Assembly: GCA_036497285.1 (NCBI GenBank) | Contig: DASXJR010000096.1 | Location: 1 to 64,000 of the forward strand | Direction: 5' to 3' | Origin: RYN-133 sp036497285 | Lineage (GTDB): Bacteria; Actinomycetota; Actinomycetes; Mycobacteriales; Jatrophihabitantaceae | DNA length: 64,000 bases | Part shown: positions 50,398 through 61,239 of the stretch, in pieces | How the letters are laid out: each line of letters opens with the position of its first letter | Numbering within the stretch: position 1 is the stretch's first letter | Position numbers and translations under genes: made by a program | The notes under the pieces: generated by a model | Database searches by the model: none | What the model saw: the letters and a program-made list of their open reading frames with translations, nothing else | Told to the model about the DNA's origin: nothing

Positions 50398-51424
50398 GCC
50401 GGTCGAGGACATCGTGAGCCCGCTGCCGGTGCTGGCCGAGCGGGACGTCGAGGCGAGTTTGCGGCCGAAGTCGCTCGCTGAGTTCGTGGGGCAGGCCAAG
50501 GTCCGCGAGCAGCTGCAGCTGGTGCTCGAATCGGCCCTCCGGCGCCAACGCCCGCCCGACCACGTGCTGCTGTCCGGACCGCCCGGCCTCGGCAAAACGA
50601 GCCTGGCGATGATCGTGGCCGCCGAGCTGGGCGCGCCGATCCGGGTCACCAGCGGCCCCGCGATCGAGCGCGCCGGCGACCTCGCCGCTCTGCTCACGAG
50701 CCTCACCGAGGGCGAGGTGCTGTTCATCGACGAGATCCACCGCATCGCCCGTCCCGCCGAAGAACTGCTCTACATGGCGATGGAGGACTTCCGGGTCGAT
50801 GTGATCGTCGGGAAGGGTCCCGGCGCGACCGCGATCCCGCTCGACCTCGCCCCCTTCACCCTGGTCGGCGCCACCACGCGCGCCGGGCTGCTCACCGGCC
50901 CACTGCGCGACCGGTTCGGGTTCACCGCGCACATGGACTTCTACGAGCCCGACGAACTCGAGCACGTGCTCCGCCGCTCCGCGCAGCTGCTCAAGGTGAG
51001 CATCGACGACGGCGGCGCGGCGGAGATCGCGTCGCGCTCGCGCGGCACGCCACGCATCGCCAACCGGCTGCTGCGCCGGGTGCGTGACTACGCCGAGGTC
51101 CGGGCCGACGGCCGGGTGACCGCCGAGATCGCGCACGCCGCCCTGGCCGTCTACGACGTCGACGACCTCGGCCTCGACCGGCTCGACCGGGCGGTGCTCG
51201 ACGCGCTCGTGACGCGCTTCGGCGGGGGACCGGTGGGCGTGGGCACGCTCGCCGTGGCCGTCGGGGAGGAGGTCGAGACGGTCGAGGAAGTCGCCGAGCC
51301 GTTCCTGGTCCGCGCCGGACTGCTCGCCCGAACGCCTCGCGGACGGGTCGCGACTCCGGCCGCGTGGACCCACCTCGGGCGCAGCGCACCCGGTCACAGC
51401 GGGCCTACTCTGTTCGACAGCTGA
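50390..51424 (+). CDS. ruvB: Holliday junction helicase RuvB
   Basis: AAA+ motor for branch migration. 344 residues. Walker A LLSGPPGLGKTSLAMI, Walker B VLFIDEIHRIARPAEE, sensor 1 TLVGATTRAGLLT, Arg finger region GPLRDRFGF and the winged C-terminal domain (SRGTPRIANRLLRRVRDYAE). ATG 50390 has no clear Shine-Dalgarno because its upstream bases are part of the stem described at 50314. Confidence 0.96.
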   Translation: MGEPVEDIVSPLPVLAERDVEASLRPKSLAEFVGQAKVREQLQLVLESALRRQRPPDHVLLSGPPGLGKTSLAMIVAAELGAPIRVTSGPAIERAGDLAALLTSLTEGEVLFIDEIHRIARPAEELLYMAMEDFRVDVIVGKGPGATAIPLDLAPFTLVGATTRAGLLTGPLRDRFGFTAHMDFYEPDELEHVLRRSAQLLKVSIDDGGAAEIASRSRGTPRIANRLLRRVRDYAEVRADGRVTAEIAHAALAVYDVDDLGLDRLDRAVLDALVTRFGGGPVGVGTLAVAVGEEVETVEEVAEPFLVRAGLLARTPRGRVATPAAWTHLGRSAPGHSGPTLFDS

Positions 51425-51435
51425 CCGATAACGCG

Positions 51436-51441
51436 TAGGTT
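51436..51441 (+). promoter_or_regulatory. -10 element for leaderless yajC
   Basis: TAGGTT, 7 nt before GTG 51449. Confidence 0.5.
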
Positions 51442-51448
51442 CGAAGGC

Positions 51449-51808
51449 GTGTTGTGGCCGTACATCGTGATATTCGTCCTGCTGGGCGCGTTGATGTTCG
51501 TCAGCGTGCGGAACCGCAGGCGCGCGATGACCGAGGAGGCAGCGCGCGTCGCCCGGATCGAGGTGGGCACGGAGGTGATGACGACCTCCGGGCTGTACGG
51601 GACGGTCGTCGCCAGGTACGCCGACGGCACGGTGCTGCTGTCCATCGCGCCGGGTGTGGAGGTGAAGTGGGCCGCGGCGGCGCTGCGCGATGCCCAGTCG
51701 CTGGCCCAGAACTATCGGCGCGGGCTGGACGGCGACGCCGGCAGCGCAGATCAAACGAACAGCGTCGACATCCGCAAGGACTCCGGTAACGCGCAGGACG
51801 GGTCCTAA
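51449..51808 (+). CDS. yajC: Preprotein translocase subunit YajC
   Basis: 119 residues. One N-terminal TM helix (WPYIVIFVLLGALMFVSV), then NRRRAMTEEA and a small beta domain with VGTEVMTTSGLYGTVV and VLLSIAPGVEVKWAAAAL. Works with SecDF in Sec export. secD follows after 113 bases. Confidence 0.92.
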   Translation: MLWPYIVIFVLLGALMFVSVRNRRRAMTEEAARVARIEVGTEVMTTSGLYGTVVARYADGTVLLSIAPGVEVKWAAAALRDAQSLAQNYRRGLDGDAGSADQTNSVDIRKDSGNAQDGS

Positions 51809-51921
51809 GCAGTCGCCAACCACCGTCGGTCATACTGTTTCACCGTGTGCGCCGGGTCGGTGCACGCTGAGTAGGGCTGCCCATCGCGCGGCTGTCGATC
51901 CGATCTAGGAGTGCATCACCC

Positions 51922-54081
51922 GTGGCACCACCCGCCGGAACGCTGCGCGTCGGGCGTTACTTCCTCGCCCTGGCCGCGCTCATCGCGCTCCTGTACTCCA
52001 TCGTCTTCTTCGGCAGTCGGCACACCCCCAAGCTCGCGACCGACCTCGCCGGCGGCACCGAAGTGATCTTCAAGGCCAAGACGGAAAACGGGGGACCGCC
52101 GCCGAGTTCCAGCATGGAACAGGCCAAGCAGATCCTGACCGAACGCGTGAACGGGACGGGTGTCACCAACGCGACCGTCGTCGTGGAGGGTTCCGACCGG
52201 ATCGTCGTGACGATCCCGGGCCAGACCACCACCGACGTCAACAAGCTCGGTAAGGCAGCTGTCCTCAACTTCCGCGGTGTCGTCGCCCCGCCCGTTCCGG
52301 TGACCTGCACGTACAAGACGAGCGGCGCGGGTAGTGCCTCGCAGAGTCCGAGCGCCGGGCCGAGCACGGCCCCGGCCAGCTCAGGTCATGCCGGCTCGTC
52401 GCCGGCGAAGGCCTCGCCCGCCCCGTCCAATTCGGGTGCCGCCGCGAGCGTCCGTCCCCTGAGCAAGCCGTCCGGGTCGGCGGCCACGAGCGGAAAGCCG
52501 CACAAGTCGGCGACCACGTCGCCCAAGGCGAGCACCTCACCCACCACCTCCCCGCTGCCGTCGACGTCGCCGTCATCGGCCCCCCAGGCCCCGCACTGCC
52601 GCGCGGACTCGGTGAAGCTCGCGGCGCAGGCCGGCAAGTTCGAGGTGCCGCTCAAGGACACCGATTTCGACAAGCTCCCGCAGAGCAGCCAGCAGCTGTT
52701 GCAGGCCGGGCTCGCGGCCTTCGACTGCCGGTCGGCATCGACCGAGAAGGACCTGCCGGACAGCTATTTCATCGCGTGCGCGCCCGGCGCCGAGTACGGC
52801 GTCGCGGCGAAGAAGGTGGCCTTCCTGCTCGGCCCGGTGATCGTCGCCGGTAAGCAGATAGACACCGCCGACGCGCTCGCACCGAACGCTTCGCAGGGCC
52901 AGCTCGCCTGGTCGGTGCAGCTTTCGCTCAAGGGCTCGGGACAGTCCGCCTGGGCGGACTACACGAGTGCGCACAACGTCGCGGGCGACAAGAACGCGCC
53001 CGCGGTGACGCAGTGCTCGGCGTCGGGGACCGCGTGCGCCAACTATGTTGCCTTCACCCTCGACGGTTCGGTGATCTCGGCGCCGGTCAACATCGACGCG
53101 ATCAACGGGCAGAACACCCAGATCACCGGTAACTTCACCGACAGCTCTGCCAACGCCCTGGCAAACCAACTCAAGTACGGTGCGCTCCCGCTCAGCTTCA
53201 AGGTCGAGAGCGACAACCCGACCTCGGCCACACTGGGCAGTGCCCAACTCAAGGCCGGTCTGCTCGCCGGTGGCATCGGCCTCGCTCTGGTCGTGATCTA
53301 TTCGCTGATCTACTACCGCGCGCTGGGCCTGGTCACTATCGCGTCGTTGCTCGTCTCCGGTGCGCTCACCTACGCCAGCCTGGTCATGCTCGGTACGCAG
53401 ATCGGGTTCACGCTGAGCCTGGCCGGCATCGCCGGTTTCATCGTGGCGGTCGGTATCACCGCCGACTCCTTCGTGGTGTTCTTCGAGCGCCTGAAGGACG
53501 AGGTCCACGAAGGCAGATCGGTGCGGGTGGCCGTCCCGCGCGCCTGGGCCAGGGCGCGCCGCACCATCTTGTCGGCGGACACGGTGTCCTTCCTCGCCGC
53601 TGCGATCCTGTACTACTTCGCGGCCGGTGACGTGAAGGGCTTCGCCTTCACATTGGGCCTTTCCACCATCCTCGACCTGGTTGTGGTGTTCCTGTTCACC
53701 CACCCGCTGATCTCGCTACTGTCGCGCTCGGCCGCGTTCGGCTCGGCCCGCTTCACCGGCCTCGACTCGCTGCGCGGGGCACCGGCGCCTGCGGACGAGC
53801 GACCGGCCACGCGATCCGCTCGTCGGTCCGGTGCGCAGGCCGCTGCCGACCCGCGGGAAACGGCCACTGCCGTGCTGACCGAGCCCGACCGCGAAGAAAT
53901 CGACGAAGCCGGCGTGGCAGACGTCGTTGACGACGTCGATGCCGTCGACGAAGAGCCGACGGACGACCCGTCCGCCGAGCGGCGCCGCACCGCGCCCGAG
54001 TCGGGCTCTGCAGCCGAACGGGCTGCTGCCCGCCGGGCGCGACTGCGGCAACAGAAGTCCGGCGGGGAGGACGAGCGCTGA
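51922..54081 (+). CDS. secD: Protein translocase subunit SecD, with long disordered insert and tail
   Basis: Uses the proton gradient to pull secreted chains through SecYEG from outside. 719 residues, longer than usual. TM1 about 11-31; P1 domain split by a Ser/Pro/Thr/Ala/Lys-rich insert at about 130-222; the conserved TM block with GGIGLALVVIYSLIYYRALG, ADSFVVFFERLKDE and LGLSTILDLVVVFLFTHP. Its last 110 residues are a hydrophilic, acidic tail (EIDEAGVADVVDDVDAVDEE). GTG 51922 has AGGAG 10 nt upstream. Its stop overlaps the secF ATG. Confidence 0.95.
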   Translation: MAPPAGTLRVGRYFLALAALIALLYSIVFFGSRHTPKLATDLAGGTEVIFKAKTENGGPPPSSSMEQAKQILTERVNGTGVTNATVVVEGSDRIVVTIPGQTTTDVNKLGKAAVLNFRGVVAPPVPVTCTYKTSGAGSASQSPSAGPSTAPASSGHAGSSPAKASPAPSNSGAAASVRPLSKPSGSAATSGKPHKSATTSPKASTSPTTSPLPSTSPSSAPQAPHCRADSVKLAAQAGKFEVPLKDTDFDKLPQSSQQLLQAGLAAFDCRSASTEKDLPDSYFIACAPGAEYGVAAKKVAFLLGPVIVAGKQIDTADALAPNASQGQLAWSVQLSLKGSGQSAWADYTSAHNVAGDKNAPAVTQCSASGTACANYVAFTLDGSVISAPVNIDAINGQNTQITGNFTDSSANALANQLKYGALPLSFKVESDNPTSATLGSAQLKAGLLAGGIGLALVVIYSLIYYRALGLVTIASLLVSGALTYASLVMLGTQIGFTLSLAGIAGFIVAVGITADSFVVFFERLKDEVHEGRSVRVAVPRAWARARRTILSADTVSFLAAAILYYFAAGDVKGFAFTLGLSTILDLVVVFLFTHPLISLLSRSAAFGSARFTGLDSLRGAPAPADERPATRSARRSGAQAAADPRETATAVLTEPDREEIDEAGVADVVDDVDAVDEEPTDDPSAERRRTAPESGSAAERAAARRARLRQQKSGGEDER

Positions 54082-55184
54082 TGTCAGGCATGATCCGCCG
54101 GCTCTATCGCGGCGAGACGAACATCCAGTTCATCAAGCACCGCAAGCGGTGGTACCTCGCGTCGCTGATCTTGATCGTGATCTGCACCTTCAGCTTCGTG
54201 TTCCGCGGCTTCAACGTCGGCGTCGAATTCGCCGGCGGCACGCAGTACCGGATCCAGGTGAGCGGCACTTCGGTCACCACGGGCGATGTCTCGACGGCCT
54301 TCGCGAAGGCCAACGCCACGCTTCAGGGCGCGCCGTACTACGCAGGCAGCGGAGCGAGCCGCCAGATCGTGGTGACCCTGGCCAAGGAGTCCTCCGGGGT
54401 CGAGCAGACGATCACCAAGTCGGTGGCACGCGATCTGCACCTCGCGCCCACCCTGCTCAACCCGCAGTTCGTGAGCTCCAGCTGGGGGCACGACATCACC
54501 GTCAAGGCCGTCGAGGGCCTGATCGTGTTCCTGATCGTCGTGTCGATCTACATCGCGATCCGGTTCCAATGGCGCATGGCGGTCGGCGGCATCGTCGCGT
54601 TGATCCACGACCTGCTCATCGCGGCGGGCATCTATTCGCTGGTCGGCTTCGAGGTCACCCCGTCGACGATCGTGGGTCTGCTGACGATCCTCGGTTTCTC
54701 GCTCTACGACACGGTCGTGGTCTACGACAAGGTGGCCGAGAATTCGCGTGACCTGCTCGCCGGGTCGCGGATGACGTTCTCCGACGCGGCGAACCTCGCG
54801 GTGAACCAGACCCTGATGCGCTCGATCAACACCTCGTTGATCGCGCTCCTGCCGGTGGCCGGCCTGTTGTTCGTCGGAGCGGGTGTGCTCGGCGTCGGCA
54901 CGATCAAGGACCTCGCGCTGATCCTGTTCGTCGGTCTCGCGTCCGGCGCGTACTCCTCGCTGTTCCTCGCGACGCCGATCGTCGTCGACCTCACCGAACG
55001 CGCGCCCGAGTACAAGGCGCTGACCAAACGGGTCGTGGCCAAGCGCTCGTCCGAGGCTCGGCGAGCTGCCGAGAACGCCGAACTGGCTGCCGCCGGGGTC
55101 ACGCCGACCCGTCCGCCGCGGCGCAGCGGCGGCCCGGCTCCGGCGCCCAAGCCGGGTGCCCGGCCGCAGCGGCGAAAGCGGTGA
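54081..55184 (+). CDS. secF: Protein translocase subunit SecF
   Basis: 367 residues, six TM helices with an extracytoplasmic P4 domain. Seen: FRGFNVGVEFAGGTQYRI, LIVFLIVVSIYIAIRFQWRM, TILGFSLYDTVVVYDKVAEN and VNQTLMRSINTSL. Basic proline-rich C-terminus (RPPRRSGGPAPAPKPGARP). Coupled to both secD (1-base overlap) and apt (4-base overlap). Confidence 0.96.
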   Translation: MSGMIRRLYRGETNIQFIKHRKRWYLASLILIVICTFSFVFRGFNVGVEFAGGTQYRIQVSGTSVTTGDVSTAFAKANATLQGAPYYAGSGASRQIVVTLAKESSGVEQTITKSVARDLHLAPTLLNPQFVSSSWGHDITVKAVEGLIVFLIVVSIYIAIRFQWRMAVGGIVALIHDLLIAAGIYSLVGFEVTPSTIVGLLTILGFSLYDTVVVYDKVAENSRDLLAGSRMTFSDAANLAVNQTLMRSINTSLIALLPVAGLLFVGAGVLGVGTIKDLALILFVGLASGAYSSLFLATPIVVDLTERAPEYKALTKRVVAKRSSEARRAAENAELAAAGVTPTRPPRRSGGPAPAPKPGARPQRRKR

Positions 55185-55708
55185 GCCCGGCCGCCTCGGC
55201 GGAGCTTGTAGCGGCCCGACTGCGTGACGTCCCGGACTTTCCCGAGCCCGGAATCCTGTTCAAGGACATCACGCCGCTGCTGGCCGACGCCGAGGCGTTC
55301 GCGGCGGTCGTCCGCGACCTTGCCGCGGTCACACCGGACGTCGACCTCGTGGCCGGTGTCGAGGCGCGCGGGTTCCTGATCGCGGGCGCGATCGCGGTCG
55401 AACTGGGCTGCGGACTCGTCCCGGTGCGCAAGGCCGGCAAGCTGCCGCCGCCCACGATGCGCGCCGCGTACGACCTCGAGTACGGCTCGGCAGAGATCGA
55501 GGTACCGGTCGGCGTGCTGGACGGCAAGCGGGTGCTGCTCGTCGACGACGTACTGGCCACCGGCGGCACCATGCGGGCCGCAGCCGACCTCATCTCGCAC
55601 GCAGGAGCGAGCGTCACCGCACTGGCAGTCATCCTCGAACTCGGGTTCCTCGACGGACGGGCGGCGCTGCACGGACTGGCGCCGCTGACCGTGCTCTTGA
55701 CCGTCTGA
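55181..55708 (+). CDS. apt: Adenine phosphoribosyltransferase
   Basis: Salvages adenine with PRPP to form AMP. 175 residues. Seen: DVPDFPEPGILFKDITPLL, VAGVEARGFLIAGAIAVELG (in parts) and the PRPP-binding loop RVLLVDDVLATGGTMRAA. Place between secF and rel is conserved in actinobacteria. GTG 55181 overlaps the secF stop. Confidence 0.95.
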   Translation: MSPAASAELVAARLRDVPDFPEPGILFKDITPLLADAEAFAAVVRDLAAVTPDVDLVAGVEARGFLIAGAIAVELGCGLVPVRKAGKLPPPTMRAAYDLEYGSAEIEVPVGVLDGKRVLLVDDVLATGGTMRAAADLISHAGASVTALAVILELGFLDGRAALHGLAPLTVLLTV

Positions 55709-55732
55709 ACGGTGGAATACCTCGCCGCCCTC

Positions 55733-55738
55733 TAGACT
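55733..55738 (+). promoter_or_regulatory. -10 element for leaderless rel
   Basis: TAGACT, 5 nt before GTG 55744. Confidence 0.45.
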
Positions 55739-55743
55739 TTGAG

Positions 55744-58191
<2,448 letters not shown>

Positions 58192-58196
58192 TCCTC

Positions 58197-58247
58197 CGAA
58201 CGCGGATCTTGTCTGACCCACTCAATTCGTTCGGGGCCATCCTGCGG
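58197..58247. repeat. GGATCT-GTCTGACCC element, copy A
   Basis: Follows the rel stop by 5 bp. Contains CGGATCTTGTCTGACCC, CTCAATTCGTT and CGGGGCCATCCTGCG, all matching the element after aspS at 63005-63061 with a few changes and one indel. Confidence 0.6.
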
Positions 58248-58256
58248 GCTGTGCGG

Positions 58257-58324
58257 TGAGTGGCGCGTTCTGCGGATGAGTGGCGCGAAATATCGCGCCA
58301 CTCATGGGGCAAACGCGCCACTCA
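58257..58324. repeat. 68-bp nested palindrome, copy 2
   Basis: Outer arms TGAGTGGCGCGTT (58257-58269) and its complement (58312-58324), 7-nt spacers, inner 28-bp near-palindrome (58277-58304; 12-bp arms with AATA centre). Compared with copy 1 at 40408, position 8 of the outer arm is C and its partner is G instead of T and A. Confidence 0.9.
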
Positions 58325-58387
58325 CGTGATCGGGACCAGCCGCGCCGGCCGCGCCGGGTCGACCGCTCCCGGGCGAGGCGCGGCGCA

Positions 58388-59110
58388 TCAGCCGGAGACC
58401 TTCTTCAGGTCGACGATGAAGACGAGCGGTGAGTTGGCCGGGATGGTCGGCTGGGCCTGCGAGCCGTAGCCGTACTTGGACGGGACGATGATGATGCGCC
58501 GTCCGCCGACCTTCATGGGCGCGATCTTGCCGGCCTTGTCGCCGCCGATGCCGAACGTGAAGCCCTTGACGACCTGGGTGAGCGGGAAGTCGGCAGGCAT
58601 GCCGCGCTTCCACGACGAGTCGAAGTAGTGCCCGTTCTTGTACAGCACGCCGTAGTACTGCACGCTCACCGTCGAGGTCGGGGTGGCCGCTTTGCCCTTG
58701 CCCACGACGAGGTCCTTGACCTCGACGTTCTTGGGGTCCCCGCTGCCCTTGGACGTCACAACCGGGTACCCCTTGAGGTCGGTCGCGCCCTTCACGGTCA
58801 CGCCCTTGAACGTCACGGACTTGCCCTTGGCAGGCGGGTAGGACGTCGACGGTGTCGGACTCGGGCTCGGCGCCGACGAAGTCTGCGTGCCGGACGACTT
58901 GCCACCCGCAATGTTCTTCGGCTTCTTGCCCGAATCGCCCCCGAAGGCGACGACGGAGACGATGATGATGACGGCGATCAGCACCAAGGTCGCCGCGATG
59001 GAGGAGATCAAGGTCACCCGCCGACGCCGCGCCTCGCGCTCCTCGCGGCGTTGGAGCTGGCGCTCGAGATGACGGCGGGCTGTTTCGCGGCGCTGCTTGT
59101 TCGTGGGCAC
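58388..59110 (-). CDS. Membrane-anchored FKBP-type peptidyl-prolyl isomerase
   Basis: 240 residues from GTG 59110. Basic N-terminus, TM helix about 33-55, Ser/Pro/Thr linker (about 60-95) and a C-terminal FKBP domain with YFDSSWKRGMP, VVKGFTFGIGGDKAG, IAPMKVGGRRIIIVPSKYGYG and IPANSPLVFIVDL. Acts on proline bonds of exported proteins outside the membrane. Leaderless start: minus-strand TAGACT 8 nt upstream. In mycobacteria a cyclophilin (ppiB) occupies this position. Confidence 0.92.
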   Translation of the reverse strand: MPTNKQRRETARRHLERQLQRREEREARRRRVTLISSIAATLVLIAVIIIVSVVAFGGDSGKKPKNIAGGKSSGTQTSSAPSPSPTPSTSYPPAKGKSVTFKGVTVKGATDLKGYPVVTSKGSGDPKNVEVKDLVVGKGKAATPTSTVSVQYYGVLYKNGHYFDSSWKRGMPADFPLTQVVKGFTFGIGGDKAGKIAPMKVGGRRIIIVPSKYGYGSQAQPTIPANSPLVFIVDLKKVSG

Positions 59111-59118
59111 GAGCCGGA

Positions 59119-59124
59119 AGTCTA
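59119..59124 (-). promoter_or_regulatory. -10 element for leaderless FKBP gene
   Basis: Minus-strand TAGACT, 8 nt before GTG 59110. Confidence 0.5.
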
Positions 59125-59233
59125 CGAAAGGTCACCTAGCCGCGCGCTGTGTGACCCCGAAACCGTCCCGAACGCCCTCGGTAGGCTGGTGGGCGAAGGT
59201 GGCGGACGAGTCGATGGTGGGGTGTGCTTTCGC

Positions 59234-59893
59234 GTGGTCATCACGGGCTTCCCGTCGGACATGACCGCCACAAACTGCTGGGTCGTCGCGCCTGCTGCCG
59301 GTGAGCAGTGCATCGTCATCGACCCCGGCATCGGCGTCGGACCCCGACTCGACGAGGTCATCGCCGTAAACCGCCTGCACCCGGTCGCCGTGCTGCTCAG
59401 CCACGGCCACCTCGACCACACTTTCTCGGTCGTCCCGGTCTGCCAGGCCCGCGACGTACCCGCGTACGTCCATCCCGACGACCGTAAGCAGCTCACCGAT
59501 CCGTGGTCGGCGCTGTCCGCGCCGCCCGGCACGCCGCTGTTCGGCTCGCTCACCTTCGCCGAACCCGACGACGTCCGCGAGCTGGGCGACGGCGAGACGA
59601 TCAGTTTGGCCGGCCTGGATTTCACCGTCCAGCACGCTCCCGGACACACCCGCGGCTCGGTCGTCTTCCGGCTGCCGACGCCCGACGAGCCCGTCTTGTT
59701 CAGCGGGGACGTGCTGTTCGCAGGCTCGATCGGACGGGTGGACCTGCCGGGCGGCTCCATGGCCGAGATGCAGCAGTCGCTGCGCCAGGTCATCCTGCCT
59801 TTGGACGACGCCACGATCGTCCACGCCGGCCACGGCCCGTCCACCACCATCGCGCGCGAACGCGCCACGAACCCTTTCCTTCTCGACCTATGA
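59234..59893 (+). CDS. MBL-fold metallohydrolase (glyoxalase II-like)
   Basis: 219 residues. Zinc motif SHGHLDHTFSV, further His in HAPGHTRGSVVF, Asp in FSGDVLFAGSIGR and a last His in IVHAGHGPSTTI, so both metal sites are complete. It is of the hydroxyacylglutathione-hydrolase-like group that stands before hisS in actinobacteria; in vivo substrate not known. GTG 59234 gives the family start (VITGFP); GTG 59222 is possible. A TAGGCT at 59182-59187 may be its -10. Its stop overlaps the hisS ATG. Confidence 0.9.
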   Translation: MVITGFPSDMTATNCWVVAPAAGEQCIVIDPGIGVGPRLDEVIAVNRLHPVAVLLSHGHLDHTFSVVPVCQARDVPAYVHPDDRKQLTDPWSALSAPPGTPLFGSLTFAEPDDVRELGDGETISLAGLDFTVQHAPGHTRGSVVFRLPTPDEPVLFSGDVLFAGSIGRVDLPGGSMAEMQQSLRQVILPLDDATIVHAGHGPSTTIARERATNPFLLDL

Positions 59894-61239
59894 CCACATC
59901 GCTGTCCGGCTTCCCGGAACTCCTGCCGTCCCAACGATTCGTCGAACTGGCCGTGCTCGACCGGCTGCGGTCGATCTTCGAGGTGCACGGCTTCGCCTCC
60001 GTCGAGACCCGCGCTGCCGAACCGCTCGACTCGCTGCTGCGCAAGGGCGAGATCGACAAAGAGGTGTACGTGCTGCGTCGCCTGCACGCCGAGGACGGCG
60101 ACGCCGGGTTGGGCCTGCACTACGACCTGACCGTGCCGTTCGCGCGCTACGTGCTCGACAACGCCGGCCACCTCGAGTTCCCCTTCCGCCGCTACCAGAT
60201 CCAGAAGGTGTGGCGCGGCGAGCGTCCGCAGACCGGTCGGTACCGCGAGTTCACCCAGGCCGACATCGACGTCGTCGGTCGTGACGTTCTCGACCCGTAC
60301 CACGACGTCGAGGTCGCGCGGGTGATGGCCGAGGCGCTGGGCGAGGTCGACTTCCTGCCGCCGCTGCGGCTGCAGGTCAACAACCGCAAGCTCATCGAGG
60401 GCTTCTACCTCGGCGTCGGCGCCACCGATGTGCCCGCCGTCATGCGGATCATCGACAAACTCGACAAGGAACCTGCCGATTCCATCGCCAAGCAGCTCGT
60501 GCAGGACGCCGGGCTGACCGAACACCAGGCTGGGCAGTGCCTCGCACTGGCGGAGATCCGTTCCGCCGACACGTCCTTCGTGTCCAAGGTCTGGTCGCTC
60601 GGCGTGGCGCACCAGTTGCTGGATGAGGGCCTGGACGAGCTGTCCGCGGTGATAGAGGGCTGCGCACCGATCACCGCGTCCGGACGTGGCGTCACCGTCG
60701 AGGCCGATCTACGCATCGCGCGCGGGCTCGACTACTACACCGGCACCGTGTTCGAGACCCGGATGGCGGGCTTCGAGTCGCTCGGGTCGATCTGCTCGGG
60801 CGGTCGCTACGACTCGCTGGCCTCGGACGGCAAGGCGACCTTCCCTGGCGTCGGCATCTCGCTCGGCGTCACCCGGTTGCTGATGCCCTTGTTCCAGCAG
60901 GGCCTGCTCAACGCCGACCGGTCGGTGCCGTCGGTGGTGCTCGTCGCGCTGCCCACCGATGCCGACCGGGAGCGGTGCACCGCGATCGCGCAGGTGCTGC
61001 GCTCGCGCGCCATCGCCACCGAGATCGCACCGGCGGCCCAGAAGTACGGCAAGCAGATCCGGTATGCCGAACGCCGCGGGATCCCGTTCGTCTGGTTCCC
61101 CAGCGATACCGAGGACGCCGACGAAGTGAAGGACATCCGCAGCGGCGAGCAGGTGGCGGCCGACGCCGCGTCCTGGATGCCGCCGTTCGAAGACCTGCGG
61201 CCGCAGGTGATCTCAACCATCAATAAGGACGAGCAGTGA
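59890..61239 (+). CDS. hisS: Histidyl-tRNA synthetase
   Basis: Class II synthetase, 449 residues. Seen: FPELLPSQRFVELAVLDRL, motif 2 FRRYQIQKVWRGERPQTGRY (in parts) with REFTQADIDVVG, the His-specific RGLDYYTGTVFE, motif 3 GVGISLGVTRL and a C-terminal anticodon domain (VVLVALPTDADRERC). It is coupled to the MBL gene (ATGA) and to aspS (GTGA). Confidence 0.96.
   Translation: MTTSLSGFPELLPSQRFVELAVLDRLRSIFEVHGFASVETRAAEPLDSLLRKGEIDKEVYVLRRLHAEDGDAGLGLHYDLTVPFARYVLDNAGHLEFPFRRYQIQKVWRGERPQTGRYREFTQADIDVVGRDVLDPYHDVEVARVMAEALGEVDFLPPLRLQVNNRKLIEGFYLGVGATDVPAVMRIIDKLDKEPADSIAKQLVQDAGLTEHQAGQCLALAEIRSADTSFVSKVWSLGVAHQLLDEGLDELSAVIEGCAPITASGRGVTVEADLRIARGLDYYTGTVFETRMAGFESLGSICSGGRYDSLASDGKATFPGVGISLGVTRLLMPLFQQGLLNADRSVPSVVLVALPTDADRERCTAIAQVLRSRAIATEIAPAAQKYGKQIRYAERRGIPFVWFPSDTEDADEVKDIRSGEQVAADAASWMPPFEDLRPQVISTINKDEQ

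Noticed and set aside
58260..58469. 69-codon frame starting in nested palindrome copy 2
   Set aside because: Made of the repeat and antisense FKBP sequence; a similar peptide from copy 1 reflects the repeat, not a protein family.
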